Origin: Synechococcus sp. UW140
Lineage (GTDB): Bacteria > Cyanobacteriota > Cyanobacteriia > PCC-6307 > Cyanobiaceae
Direction: 5' to 3'
NCBI GenBank assembly: GCA_945877115.1
Contig: CAMCQR010000016.1
Coordinates: forward strand, 1-38,282
DNA length: 38,282 nucleotides
In this document: positions 16,626 through 25,764 of the stretch, in pieces
Numbering within the stretch: the stretch's first letter is position 1
How the letters are laid out: each line of letters begins with the position of its first letter
Position numbers and translations under genes: made by a program
The notes under the pieces: model-generated
The model's input: only the letters and a program-made list of their open reading frames with translations
Databases searched by the model: none
Told to the model about the DNA's origin: nothing

Positions 16626-16979
16626 ATGATGGTGCCGATGAAGGAATCCAGCTTCGACCAACGGGTCTACCAGCAAATTGCCCGCATTCCCTGCGGCCAA
16701 TTGGCCACCTATGGCCAGATCGCTGAACTCATCGGGGAATGGGGATGCGCCAGGCAGGTGGGTTGGGCCCTCAGGCGCCTGCCCCTGCCTTCGCCCCTGC
16801 CCTGGCACCGGGTGGTCAACGCCCAGGGTCGCCTGGCCATGACCCTGTCGCGCCAGGGCAGTGACTGGATGCAAAGGGATCTGCTGCTGGCCGAAGGCAT
16901 TCCCGTGGACCTCCAGGGCCGACTCCCCCTGAATCAGCATCGCTGGCAAGGCGAGACCCAACCCGAGCAGCGGCCGTGA
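16626..16979 (+). CDS. Alkyltransferase-like (ATL) DNA-repair protein
   Basis: 117 residues: only the DNA-binding domain of the MGMT family. The motifs FDQRVYQQIARIPCGQLATYGQIAELIG and ARQVGWALRRLP are present, but the active-site PCHRV is PWHRV (Trp60). Replacement of the methyl-acceptor Cys by Trp defines ATL proteins, which bind O6-alkylguanine and hand the lesion to nucleotide excision repair rather than removing the alkyl group. Starts at 16626, 16629 and 16638 are all possible; an in-frame GTG at 16563 is less likely. The stop overlaps the GTG of rsmB (GTGA). Confidence 0.85.
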   Translation: MMVPMKESSFDQRVYQQIARIPCGQLATYGQIAELIGEWGCARQVGWALRRLPLPSPLPWHRVVNAQGRLAMTLSRQGSDWMQRDLLLAEGIPVDLQGRLPLNQHRWQGETQPEQRP

Positions 16980-18469
16980 AGGGAAACCAAGTTCCGATCG
17001 CAACCGAAACCGGCGGTCTCGCCCCCCGTCGCCTGGCCTGGAGGGTGCTGGAGGCGGTGGCCGCAGGGGCCTATGCGGACAACGCCCTGGAACGGGAACT
17101 GGCCAAAAGCAACCTGGCACCCCTCGACAGGGGACTGGCCACAGAACTGGCCTATGGAGCCATCCGCCAGCGGCTGCTTCTGGATGCCTGGATCGATGCC
17201 CATGGCCGACTCAAGGCCAGCCGCCAGCCCCCCCGATTGCGCTGGTTGTTGCATGTGGGGCTTTATCAACTGTTGTTCAGCAGCCGGGTGCCAGCCTCTG
17301 CTGCCGTCAACACCAGCGTTGAGCTGGCCAAGGAAGCGGGCTTTGCCCGGCTGGCTCCGGTTGTCAATGGTCTCTTGCGGACCGTGGCTCGGGTCCGCGG
17401 CCCGCAGGAAACCCCCAGGGCCAAAGCCCAAGGGGCCGAGACCCAAGGGGCCGAAGCCCAGGGGCCCGACGTCCATGGAACCCTCCCCCACGCCGTCGCC
17501 GCCCCGGCCCTTACCGCCTGGCAGGGGCTGGCCTTACCCGAAGCAGAGGCCGGCAGCCTGGCCCTGCGCCACTCCCTACCCCCCTGGCTGGCGACCCAGC
17601 TACTGCAGTGGTGTCGCGCGGAAGAGGCCGAGGCCTTTGGACGGTCCAGCAACACCCCCCCGGCCCTCGACCTGCGGATCAATCGACGGCGGACCAGCCG
17701 GGCGGAGGTCCTGGCGGCTTTTGAGGCTGCAGGACTGACGGCCCTGGCCTTGGATGACCAGGAATGGGCCCTATGCCTACCAGAGGCCAGCGGCGATCTC
17801 CGAGGTCTGCCCGGCTTCACGGAGGGTCACTGGTGCGTTCAGGACCGCACAGCCCAGGCCATCGCCCCCCTTCTGGCTCCCCAGCCGGGCCAACGGGTGC
17901 TGGATGCCTGCGCCGCCCCTGGAGGCAAGTCCACCCATCTGGCGGAGTTGATGGACGATCAGGGCGAGATCTGGGCGGTGGATCGTTCCGAGTCCCGTCT
18001 CAAAAAGGTGGTCGCCAACGCCGAGCGGCTTGGCATGGCCAGCATTCAAGGGCTTGCGGCCGATGCCGCCGACCTTCTCGAATTACGGCCCCAATGGCGC
18101 GGTTTCTTTGATCGGATCCTGGTGGATGCTCCTTGCTCTGGGTTGGGAACCCTGGCCCGCCATGCCGACGCCCGCTGGCGGATCCAGCCCGACACCATTG
18201 CCGAACTGGCCCAGCTGCAACAACGGCTGCTCGAACGCCTGGCGACCCTGCTCAGGCCCGATGGCCGCCTGGTTTACGCCACCTGCACGGTGCATCCCCG
18301 GGAGAACAGGGAGGTCGTGGAAGGCTTTCTAGCCAGCCATCCAAGCTGGCGCCTGATCCAGCAACAACAATGGTGGCCTGCGCCCCAGGCCGGAGATGGC
18401 TTCTACGCCGCTGTCCTTGAACCCGGCATTGAAGTAACCCCAGTGGGGGATGGGTCGGGACCTGCCTAG
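16976..18469 (+). CDS. rsmB: 16S rRNA (cytosine-967-C5)-methyltransferase
   Basis: 497 residues, longer than the usual 430-450. The N-terminal NusB-like RNA-binding domain (about 10-140) is followed by a Rossmann methyltransferase domain with VLDACAAPGGKSTHLAELM (AdoMet motif I), DAPCSGLGTLARHADARW (Cys387) and LVYATCTVHPRENREVVEGF (Cys437, catalytic nucleophile by family). Between the domains, residues about 142-165 form a low-complexity linker of AQGAETQGAEAQGP-type repeats, which accounts for the extra length. The GTG start overlaps the ATL stop. The 3' end overlaps the convergent PBP gene by 4 bp. Confidence 0.92.
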   Translation: MKGNQVPIATETGGLAPRRLAWRVLEAVAAGAYADNALERELAKSNLAPLDRGLATELAYGAIRQRLLLDAWIDAHGRLKASRQPPRLRWLLHVGLYQLLFSSRVPASAAVNTSVELAKEAGFARLAPVVNGLLRTVARVRGPQETPRAKAQGAETQGAEAQGPDVHGTLPHAVAAPALTAWQGLALPEAEAGSLALRHSLPPWLATQLLQWCRAEEAEAFGRSSNTPPALDLRINRRRTSRAEVLAAFEAAGLTALALDDQEWALCLPEASGDLRGLPGFTEGHWCVQDRTAQAIAPLLAPQPGQRVLDACAAPGGKSTHLAELMDDQGEIWAVDRSESRLKKVVANAERLGMASIQGLAADAADLLELRPQWRGFFDRILVDAPCSGLGTLARHADARWRIQPDTIAELAQLQQRLLERLATLLRPDGRLVYATCTVHPRENREVVEGFLASHPSWRLIQQQQWWPAPQAGDGFYAAVLEPGIEVTPVGDGSGPA

Positions 18470-20856
18470 GGAAGGGGGGGGGGCGGGCTCACCGGCGGCG
18501 GCGGTGTCGGGGGGGCCGAAACAGGGGCGGCAACGGGGGCCGGAGTTGGGGGGGGAGCCTGAGCGGGAGCCTGGGCTGGAGCAGGTGGTTCGGGGCGCCG
18601 TTCCTCCCGCGGGGAGGGCTGCCAACGGCGTTCCTCCCTGGCGGGCGGCTGCCAGCGGCGTTGTTCGGGGGCCGGAGGCTGCCAGCGGGGCTTTTCCTGC
18701 TCCGGGGGTTCGGCTTGGCCGCGGACACCAGGGTCAGGGGGGAGGGGTTCGACGGGCTCAGGCGTCCAGCGACGGCGGGGCCGGGGAGCCTCTTCGGCCC
18801 GATTGGGCTCGGGCGGCGGCGGCGGGGTCCAACTCGACGGGGGCTCCCAGCGGTCGGGGGCCACGGGGGTGGGTTGGCTGTAGTCCTTCTTGGCTTTGCC
18901 CTTGTCGTTCAGCTTGGGAGGCACGTAGGGGATGAATTCACCGGTGAGCTCGGGCTTGGGGGGAAACTCGCGAACGGGGATGTCTTTGACGATCTTCGAC
19001 ATGAAAGCGTTCCAGGCGTAGGCGGCCTGAACGCTGCTGCTGCTCGTCTTCCAGTTCTGGTCGTAACCGAACCAAACCGCCGTGGTGAGTTGGGGAATCG
19101 AACCGATGAACCAAAGGTCACGCCCCCCCTCCGCAGTGCCGGTCTTGCCCGCCACCGGCCGATCGGCCAGGCCCGCAGGACGGCCAGTACCACTGCGTAC
19201 CACGCTCCGCAGCATGTACATCATCGCGTCGGCCACATCGCTGCTGACAGCACGACGGGGGGGCTTGGCCTTCAGGCGACGACTCCAGATCAAGGCGCCA
19301 TCAGGGCCATATATCTCATCAAAAGGCGTTGGCGCCACATACATGCCACGGTTATTGATCGCCGCATAGGCGGCCGTCATGTCGATCACGTATTTCTCAT
19401 TGGCACCCAGCACCATCGCTGGATATTCACCAACTTCGCCGGTAATCCCAAGCTGGCGGGCCACTCCAATCACCCGGGGATATCCCACCTTTTCGGCTGT
19501 TGCCACGGCGGCGGGATTGATTGAATTGGTGATGGCCGTCAGCAGCGTGACACGGCCGCCGCTACCGGGGATGCAGAAGCGCTTGGGGGGCCAACCGTTG
19601 TCGTAACAGCGCTCACGATTGGCAACGGTGTCCTCAGGCCTCATGCCGTATTGGAGAGCGGCTGTATAAGCAAAAAGTTTGAAGGTGGAACCTGGAGATC
19701 GCAGGGCCTGAATGGCCCGGTTGAATTGACTGCGCTCCCAATCCGTGCCGCCCACCATGGCCCGCACCAGACCGGTGCCAGGCTCCATGGCCACTAGGGC
19801 CCCTTCCATTCCGCCTGAGGCGTAGGTGTTAATGGCCTCCTGGGCGCGGGCCTGCCATTCCGGCTTGAGGCCTGTGTGAATCGTGAGACCGCCCAGCTCA
19901 AGTTGCTCCTTGGTAAGGACCTTGGGTAACTCCAGCTCCAGCCAGTTGGTGAACCAGGGGGCTGGATTGACAAAAAACTTGGGTTCGGCTGGCTTAAGAC
20001 CAATGGGCGCGGCTTGAGCTGCTTCAAGCTGGCGGTCGTCGATATATTCCATCTCGCGCATTCGCCTGAGTACTGTGGCACGACGCTCTAGGGCAAGCTT
20101 GGGATTTACGAGCGGAGAGTACACCGAAGGAGCTGGTGGCAACCCGGCGATCAGGGCTGCCTCAGGCAGGGTGAGTTGATCAGGTTTTTTAGAGAAATAG
20201 ACCCAGGACGCATCAGAAACTCCATAGGCACTGGAACCTAGATAGACATAATTGAGATATTGCTCAAGAATCTGCTTCTTGGTCAGTTGACGTTCAATCT
20301 TGCCCGCCAAGGCCGCCTCTTTAATCTTGCGCAAAAGGGTGCGGTCCTGGCTAAGAAAAACAGTACGGGCCAGCTGTTGGGTAATCGTGCTGGCGCCCTC
20401 CTCGACCGATCCCTGGCGGAGGTTGCTGAGCGTTGCCCGCAGAATGCCGACGTTATCGACCCCATCATGCTGGTAGAAGCGGCGGTCCTCAGCGGCCACG
20501 AAAGCCTTCTGCAGCAACAGGGGCATCTGGCCGCTGGGCAGCTTCTCGCGGGTGGCTGGACCCTGTTTGAAGACCACATCGCCATCAGCTGAGAGGATGG
20601 TGAGGGTGCCAGGGCGCGAAAAAGCCCCAATGCCGCGGGCATCCGGCAGTAGGGCATCGACTCCAGATATCAGAAGGTTCTGGCCGAAGGCTGCGGCCAC
20701 GCCTAAACCTCCGGCCAACAGGGCAGGCCACCACAGACTGGACGAACGACCACCCGGTTGACTACTTGGAGCCGGTCGCCCTAGCTTTTCACGGCGACGC
20801 AGGGCTGGACCCCAGCGGGGATCCGGAAGCCGTTGATCGGGCTGCAGGCGAGTCAA
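18466..20856 (-). CDS. Bifunctional class A penicillin-binding protein (PBP1A type)
   Basis: 796 residues. A membrane anchor at 41-60 precedes the GT51 glycosyltransferase with EDRRFYQHDG (Glu123), GASTITQQLAR, RKIKE and KKQILEQYLN. The transpeptidase has SPGSTFK (Ser390, Lys393), the SxN motif in TNSINPAA and KTGTAEGG. It polymerises lipid II and crosslinks peptidoglycan in the periplasm. Residues after about 650 are a Pro/Arg/Trp-rich tail with repeats such as EERRWQPSPREERR. The start is TTG within TTGA shared with the chlG stop, so it is translationally coupled to chlG. It is not obvious which cyanobacterial PBP1 paralogue it is. Confidence 0.93.
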   Translation of the reverse strand: MTRLQPDQRLPDPRWGPALRRREKLGRPAPSSQPGGRSSSLWWPALLAGGLGVAAAFGQNLLISGVDALLPDARGIGAFSRPGTLTILSADGDVVFKQGPATREKLPSGQMPLLLQKAFVAAEDRRFYQHDGVDNVGILRATLSNLRQGSVEEGASTITQQLARTVFLSQDRTLLRKIKEAALAGKIERQLTKKQILEQYLNYVYLGSSAYGVSDASWVYFSKKPDQLTLPEAALIAGLPPAPSVYSPLVNPKLALERRATVLRRMREMEYIDDRQLEAAQAAPIGLKPAEPKFFVNPAPWFTNWLELELPKVLTKEQLELGGLTIHTGLKPEWQARAQEAINTYASGGMEGALVAMEPGTGLVRAMVGGTDWERSQFNRAIQALRSPGSTFKLFAYTAALQYGMRPEDTVANRERCYDNGWPPKRFCIPGSGGRVTLLTAITNSINPAAVATAEKVGYPRVIGVARQLGITGEVGEYPAMVLGANEKYVIDMTAAYAAINNRGMYVAPTPFDEIYGPDGALIWSRRLKAKPPRRAVSSDVADAMMYMLRSVVRSGTGRPAGLADRPVAGKTGTAEGGRDLWFIGSIPQLTTAVWFGYDQNWKTSSSSVQAAYAWNAFMSKIVKDIPVREFPPKPELTGEFIPYVPPKLNDKGKAKKDYSQPTPVAPDRWEPPSSWTPPPPPEPNRAEEAPRPRRRWTPEPVEPLPPDPGVRGQAEPPEQEKPRWQPPAPEQRRWQPPAREERRWQPSPREERRPEPPAPAQAPAQAPPPTPAPVAAPVSAPPTPPPPVSPPPPLP

Positions 20857-21854
20857 GGCACCAGAGTCCCCGCAATCAAGCTGCTGTGGCCAATCGCCAG
20901 GGCCGTGACCAACATGCCAAGCACGAGAAAAGGCTGGGCGCTGGCCTGATATTTAACATCAAAAGCAACCGGATCGCGCAACAACCAGATGTCTTGAAAG
21001 GTGATCTGGGGAATGATCAGTAACACCAGAATCACGGCGGATAGATTCTGACCGATGGCGATCAATACGACAACCATGGCAACCTGGAACAGGTCGATCA
21101 TGGCGGCACTGATCCAACTGGCCTGCTTGATCCCAAAGGCCACAGGCAGAGACTGGAGTCCAAGGGCGCGATCGCCTTCCACGCTCTTGAAGTCGTTGAC
21201 AACTGCGATGCCTAGACCCGCGAGGCTATAGGCCAGGGTTAACAGCGCCGTGGTCCAGGTGAGCTGGCCAAACAGGGCCTGGCCCGCCCACCAGGGCAAG
21301 GCGATGTAGCTGGCACCCAGGGCGTAGTTGCCCAACCAGCCATTTTGTTTGAGCTTGAGGGGAGGGGCGGAATAGATGTAACTGACGAAGGAGCCTCCCA
21401 GGGCCAACAACAGCAGCACCGGAGTGGTGTGGCCGGCCCATAGATCAAGGCCATAGGCAACGGCGAGACCCGCCAGCAGCAACACGATGATCTGCAGCTT
21501 GACCTGGCCCAAGGGGATCGCCCCGGAGGGGATCGGCCGGTAAGGCTCGTTGATGGCGTCGATGTCCCGGTCGTAGAAGTCGTTGAGGGTCTGTGTGTAT
21601 CCGGCCAACAGGGGACCGCTCATCAACATGCAGGCCAAAGAGGCCAGCACCTCCTGGGGGCGCCACTGGAAGTGGCCTGAGGCTGCGGCGCCGCACAGCA
21701 CACCCCAGATCAGGGGGATCCAGGTGACCGGCTTCATCAGCTGCAGCCGGATTTTCCAAATATTGGAAGTGGTGCTGGCCCCCTTCATGCCAAGGATCTG
21801 GCGGGCGGCGCTGCCCTTAGAGGCTGGGGCTGGGGCTGGGGTCGGTTCGGTCAC
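20853..21854 (-). CDS. chlG: Chlorophyll synthase (chlorophyllide esterification)
   Basis: 333 residues with a polytopic UbiA prenyltransferase fold. The first Asp-rich motif lies in LNDFYDRDIDAINEPYRPIP, diagnostic for ChlG, and the second around NDFKSVEGDRALGLQSLPV. It attaches geranylgeranyl or phytyl pyrophosphate to chlorophyllide a in the thylakoid membrane. The start is GTG. It follows the DUF2862 gene by 26 bp and its stop overlaps the PBP start, giving a three-gene operon linking pigment and cell-wall synthesis. Confidence 0.96.
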   Translation of the reverse strand: MTEPTPAPAPASKGSAARQILGMKGASTTSNIWKIRLQLMKPVTWIPLIWGVLCGAAASGHFQWRPQEVLASLACMLMSGPLLAGYTQTLNDFYDRDIDAINEPYRPIPSGAIPLGQVKLQIIVLLLAGLAVAYGLDLWAGHTTPVLLLLALGGSFVSYIYSAPPLKLKQNGWLGNYALGASYIALPWWAGQALFGQLTWTTALLTLAYSLAGLGIAVVNDFKSVEGDRALGLQSLPVAFGIKQASWISAAMIDLFQVAMVVVLIAIGQNLSAVILVLLIIPQITFQDIWLLRDPVAFDVKYQASAQPFLVLGMLVTALAIGHSSLIAGTLVP

Positions 21855-21880
21855 GGGTGGTCGCCGCAGGGAGGGGCCGT

Positions 21881-22093
21881 TCAGGCGGGGGCGATTTCGT
21901 CGTCGAAGAACCAGGTGGTGCCGCCGGCATTGAGGTCCACGACGACGCCGATGCCCTTGCCGTCGGTGACGCGGTAACCCTTCACTGTGCCGGTGGGGTC
22001 GGCCTTCAGGGCCGAGACGAGATCGGCGGGGATGCGGTCACGGACCCTGAGCACCCGCACTTTGGAGCCGATGGTGATAGCGACCTGGGCCAT
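21881..22093 (-). CDS. DUF2862-family small protein
   Basis: 70 residues; a small beta-barrel-like sequence with GSKVRVLRVRDRIP, GTVKGYRVTDGKGIGVVVDL and a WFFDDEI end, which I recognise as the cyanobacterial and plastid DUF2862 family. Its function is not known to me. The ATG at 22093 was chosen because the longer open frame lacks similarity to it. It is the first gene of the chlG-PBP operon and divergent from fabI, with which it shares a 240-bp spacer. Confidence 0.8.
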   Translation of the reverse strand: MAQVAITIGSKVRVLRVRDRIPADLVSALKADPTGTVKGYRVTDGKGIGVVVDLNAGGTTWFFDDEIAPA

Positions 22094-22334
22094 GGCGGGG
22101 GCAGGGACAAAGGGTAAAAAAACTTTATCAGCGCAAAGGCCAACTGTTTTGGGCACCTCCCCCGTCGGGGCGGCTTTGCAGGGGATCAAGAAACTGTGTG
22201 GCGCTGGTCGCCCAGCCCAGCCTGCTAAGAAGCGATTCCGATTGGCGCCAGTGGGCCCCTGCCGCGGCCGGCGCCAGGCGCTGCGGGAGAATCCGCCAAT
22301 TGCACCCCATCGCCCCCCGGTGGCGTCCCTCCCC

Positions 22335-23117
22335 ATGCTCCTCGATCTGCGCGGCAAGAAGGCCCTTGTTACCGGCATTGCCAATAACAAGTCGATCGCC
22401 TGGGGCATCGCCCAGCAGCTGCATGCGGCCGGATGCGAGCTGGGGGTTACCTACTTACCCGATGGGAAGGGGCGCTTCGAGGGCAAGGTGCGCGAGCTGA
22501 CATCGCCCCTGAATCCCACCTTGTTCGAGCCGCTCGACGTGCAGGATCCGGCCCAGATCGAGGCACTTTTTGCCCAGCTGGCCGCCAGCTGGGGCTCCCT
22601 GGATGTGCTAATCCACTGCCTGGCCTTTGCCGGCAAGGAGGAGCTGATTGGTGATTATTCCGCCATCAGCCCCGAGGGCTTCGCCCGGGCCCTGGAGGTG
22701 AGCGCCTACTCCCTGGCCCCCCTGTGCCGCTATGCCAAACCCCTGTTCAACCCAGGCGCCAGCGTCATCACCCTCAGCTATCTGGGCGCTGAACGTGCCA
22801 TCCCCAATTACAACGTGATGGGCGTGGCCAAGGCGGCCCTGGAGGCCTCGGTGCGCTATCTCGCCGCCGAACTGGGTCCCGACAACCAGGTGCGCGTGAA
22901 CGCCATCAGCGCCGGCCCGATCCGCACCCTGGCCAGCTCCGCCATCGGCGGCATCCTCGACATGATCCACAACGTCGAAGCCAAGGCCCCCCTGCGTCGC
23001 ACCGTCACCCAGGAGGAGGTCGGCTCCACCGCCGCCTTCCTGGCCAGCCCGTTGGCCAGCGGCATCACCGGCCAGGTGATCTATGTGGATGGGGGCTATT
23101 GCATCACGGGGATGTGA
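22335..23117 (+). CDS. fabI: Enoyl-[acyl-carrier-protein] reductase (NADH)
   Basis: 260 residues from ATG 22335, the normal FabI length; the open frame upstream to 21987 is not part of the family. An SDR fold with the FabI-type cofactor loop [13 protein letters not shown] (14-26) in place of the usual TGxxxGxG, and the catalytic Tyr159-x6-Lys166 (YNVMGVAK). The C terminus [15 protein letters not shown] is typical. It performs the last reduction of each fatty-acid elongation cycle (type II FAS) in the cytoplasm. hisB begins 52 bp downstream. Confidence 0.95.
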   Translation: MLLDLRGKKALVTGIANNKSIAWGIAQQLHAAGCELGVTYLPDGKGRFEGKVRELTSPLNPTLFEPLDVQDPAQIEALFAQLAASWGSLDVLIHCLAFAGKEELIGDYSAISPEGFARALEVSAYSLAPLCRYAKPLFNPGASVITLSYLGAERAIPNYNVMGVAKAALEASVRYLAAELGPDNQVRVNAISAGPIRTLASSAIGGILDMIHNVEAKAPLRRTVTQEEVGSTAAFLASPLASGITGQVIYVDGGYCITGM

Positions 23118-23169
23118 TCAAAACGCCAGCGGTCGCGAGCCGGGCCCATCCCCAGCTTCCCCATCCGCC

Positions 23170-23814
23170 ATGATTTGCCTTACCCCAGCCCCTGCCGTCG
23201 TGAGCGTTTCTGAGCGCACCGGAGAGATCCACCGCGTCACCGGCGAAACCGACGTGCGGGTGGCCCTCAACCTGGATGGCACCGGCCGCTGCCAGGTGAC
23301 CACCGGCGTGCCTTTCCTGGATCACATGCTGCACCAGCTCGCCAGCCATGGGCTGCTGGATCTGGAGATCAGCGCCACGGGCGATACCCATATCGATGAC
23401 CACCACAGCAATGAAGACGTGGGCATCGCCGTCGGCCAGGCCCTGGCCCAGGCCCTGGGAAACCGCCGTGGCATCCATCGCTTCGGCCATTTTGTGGCGC
23501 CCCTTGATGAGGCTCTGGTGCAGGTGGCCCTGGATTGCTCTGGTCGGCCCCACCTCTCCTATGGCCTGGTGATTCCGGCCCAAAGGATCGGCAGCTACGA
23601 CACCGAACTGGTGAAGGAATTTTTTGTGGCCGTCGTTAACAACAGTGGCCTCACCCTGCACATTCGCCAGCTCGATGGCGTGAATTCCCACCACATCGTC
23701 GAGGCCTGCTTCAAGGCCTTTGCCCGCGCCCTGCGGCTGGCGGTGGAGATCGATCCACGCCGCGCCGGTTCGGTGCCCAGCAGCAAGGGAGTGCTGGAGC
23801 GGGCAGGGGCCTGA
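23170..23814 (+). CDS. hisB: Imidazoleglycerol-phosphate dehydratase
   Basis: 214 residues from ATG 23170. Metal-binding signatures [24 protein letters not shown] and [17 protein letters not shown] are present, plus the conserved [10 protein letters not shown] and [11 protein letters not shown]. The enzyme converts imidazole-glycerol phosphate to imidazole-acetol phosphate in histidine synthesis and forms a Mn-containing 24-mer. It is monofunctional, with no fused phosphatase. A short N-terminal extension before [17 protein letters not shown] is present. Confidence 0.95.
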   Translation: MICLTPAPAVVSVSERTGEIHRVTGETDVRVALNLDGTGRCQVTTGVPFLDHMLHQLASHGLLDLEISATGDTHIDDHHSNEDVGIAVGQALAQALGNRRGIHRFGHFVAPLDEALVQVALDCSGRPHLSYGLVIPAQRIGSYDTELVKEFFVAVVNNSGLTLHIRQLDGVNSHHIVEACFKAFARALRLAVEIDPRRAGSVPSSKGVLERAGA

Positions 23815-23964
23815 TCAGGAGGCTGAATGGTGTTCTGGGCTGTTGTTCTCGGGGCATCACGGCTAGGCGCCACTAGGTCAAGGATTGGGGCTTGGGTCCG
23901 TTCGGATTGGAAACTCCACCTCCTACTGGAGCCGCTAAATTGGAGACAGGTTTCAGGCTCCGCC

Positions 23965-24150
23965 ATGAATCAACCCACCGGCCGTTTTCTGCTCCTGGCC
24001 ACTGCCTCAGCAGCTGCAGCGTTCTGCCTGATCGGCGCCCCCGCCCGGGCGGCGGCCCTGACCCCCTGCCCGGACTCGGATCGGCTGGAGGCCCCCTGCG
24101 AGCGGCCCCAGCCCCCTTGCCTGCCTGTCGAAGCCCCCTGCAACCGCTAA
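23965..24150 (+). CDS. Small Cys-rich exported protein, unknown
   Basis: 61 residues. Residues 1-30 form a clear Sec signal (RFLLLATASAAAAFCLIG, then APARA-A). The mature roughly 31-residue peptide has four Cys in a Pro/Glu-rich context with EAPC occurring twice (LTPCPDSDRLEAPCERPQPP, then CLPVEAPCNR). The frame is open further upstream to 23827, but ATG 23965 gives the signal peptide directly. No family is recognised. It lies between hisB and the carotenoid oxygenase. Confidence 0.5.
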   Translation: MNQPTGRFLLLATASAAAAFCLIGAPARAAALTPCPDSDRLEAPCERPQPPCLPVEAPCNR

Positions 24151-24243
24151 GGGTGCCGGGCGGGTTCACGCCCGCAGCTTCACACTCCGTTACGCGATGA
24201 TGGCCAAGCCGTGGCACCGCGGCTTCCGCCGCATTGCGCACCG

Positions 24244-25764
24244 ATGACCCTCACCCCAGACCGCTCCCCGGCCGCCGCCCCCCAATCGCCCACGGATTTC
24301 GGCTCCACCCAAGATCTGCGTTTTGATCGCGGCCGCTGGGCCAGTGCCTTCCGTAATGTCGACAGCGAACTGACGGCCGTGCCGCTGCAGGCCACTCGCG
24401 GCACCATTCCGGCGGACCTTAACGGCACCCTTTACCGCAATGGCCCCGGCCGCCTGGAGCGCGCCGGCCATTGGGTCCACCACCCCTTTGATGGCGACGG
24501 CATGATCACCGCCCTGCGCTTCGAGGGCGGTGGCGTGGGCCTCACCAACCGTTTCGTGCGCACCGAGGGCTGGCAGGCGGAGGAAGAGGCCGGTCGTTAT
24601 CTTTACCGCGGTGTTTTTGGCACCCAGAAGCCCGGCGGCCCCCTGGCCAATGCCTTTGATGTGCGGCTCAAAAACATCGCCAACACCCATGTGGTGAAGC
24701 TTGGCGACCAGCTGTTGGCCCTTTGGGAGGCCAGCTCCCCCCATGCCCTCGACCCGAAAACGCTCGAAACGAAGGGGATCTCTTTGTTGGATGGGGTGCT
24801 GAAGCCCGGTGAAGCTTTCAGCGCCCACCCCCGCTTTGATCCCGGTCACCACGGTGCGCCCCGCATGGTCACCTTCGGCGTCAAGAGCGGCCCGCGCAGC
24901 ACCATCCGCCTGATGGAGTTCGCCACGGAAGGTCCCAAAGCCGGTCAATTGGTCAGCGAACGCAGCGACAGCTTCAACGGCTTCGCCTTTCTGCATGACT
25001 TCGCCATCACCCCGGATTGGGCGATCTTTCTGCAGAACGCCATTGCCTTCAACCCCCTCCCCTTTGCCCTGGGCCTCAAGGGGGCGGCCCAGTGCCTGCG
25101 CTCCAATCCCAGCGGCCAGGCCCGCTTCTGGCTGGTGCCCCGCGATAGCGGTGCCCACGCCGGTGAAGCACCCCGGGTGCTTGATGCGCCCGATGGGTTT
25201 GTCTTCCACCACCTCAATGCCTACCAAGAGGGAGACGAGGTGGTGGTGGAGAGCATCTACTACGCCGACTTCCCCTCGATTGATCCCGAGACGGACTACC
25301 GCACCGTTGATTTCGATCTCATCCCCGCCGGCCTGCTGGAACGCTGCCGTCTCAACCTGGCGGCCGGCACCGTGACCAGTGAGCGCCTCAGCGAGCGCTG
25401 CTGTGAATTCGCCATGGTCCATCCTTCCAGACAGGGCCTACCCGCCCGCTATGCCTGGCTGGCCGTCGCCGAACGCGAAGCCGGCAATGATCCCCTGCAG
25501 GCCTTCAAGAAACTCGACCTCCAGAATGGGGAGCGGCGGGTTTGGAGCGCAGCCCCCCATGGCTTCGTCAGTGAGCCGTTAATGGTGCCCCGGCCCGGCA
25601 GCAGTGCCGAGGACGACGGCTGGCTGCTGGCGGTGATCTGGAACGGCGAACGCAGTGGCAGCGATCTGGTGATCTTGGATGCCGCTTCCATGGCCGAGGT
25701 GGCCCTAGTGGAGCTGCCGCTGGCGATGCCCTATGGCCTCCATGGCAGCTGGAGCCAGGCCTAA
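24244..25764 (+). CDS. Carotenoid cleavage oxygenase (RPE65/ACO family)
   Basis: 506 residues from ATG 24244. The seven-bladed propeller family is identified by LNGTLYRNGPGR, HHPFDGDGMI and the four Fe-ligand His, seen here at residues 149 (ANTHVV), 195 (SAHPRFD), 251 (FLHDFAIT) and 500 (YGLHGSW). It cleaves conjugated double bonds of carotenoids or apocarotenals with O2. Substrate class (apocarotenoid 15,15' or 9,10 cleavage) cannot be told from the sequence alone. It overlaps the convergent Nif11-domain gene by 4 bp. Confidence 0.92.
   Translation: MTLTPDRSPAAAPQSPTDFGSTQDLRFDRGRWASAFRNVDSELTAVPLQATRGTIPADLNGTLYRNGPGRLERAGHWVHHPFDGDGMITALRFEGGGVGLTNRFVRTEGWQAEEEAGRYLYRGVFGTQKPGGPLANAFDVRLKNIANTHVVKLGDQLLALWEASSPHALDPKTLETKGISLLDGVLKPGEAFSAHPRFDPGHHGAPRMVTFGVKSGPRSTIRLMEFATEGPKAGQLVSERSDSFNGFAFLHDFAITPDWAIFLQNAIAFNPLPFALGLKGAAQCLRSNPSGQARFWLVPRDSGAHAGEAPRVLDAPDGFVFHHLNAYQEGDEVVVESIYYADFPSIDPETDYRTVDFDLIPAGLLERCRLNLAAGTVTSERLSERCCEFAMVHPSRQGLPARYAWLAVAEREAGNDPLQAFKKLDLQNGERRVWSAAPHGFVSEPLMVPRPGSSAEDDGWLLAVIWNGERSGSDLVILDAASMAEVALVELPLAMPYGLHGSWSQA

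Noticed and set aside
15837-17120. Minus-strand open frame extending the TrmH gene by about 200 residues
   Set aside because: The extension has no family similarity, is Gly/Pro/Arg-rich, and runs antisense to the ATL and rsmB genes; TrmH begins at 16526.
18661-19524. 287-codon plus-strand open frame
   Set aside because: Antisense to the PBP tail and transpeptidase domain; a composition artefact.
21987-22334. N-terminal extension of FabI by 116 residues
   Set aside because: FabI is 260 residues in the family and ATG 22335 fits exactly; the extension overlaps the DUF2862 gene antisense.
24190-25422. 410-codon minus-strand open frame
   Set aside because: Antisense to the carotenoid oxygenase, which has all four metal-ligand His; the antisense product has no domain features. 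Long antisense frames are common in GC-rich DNA.
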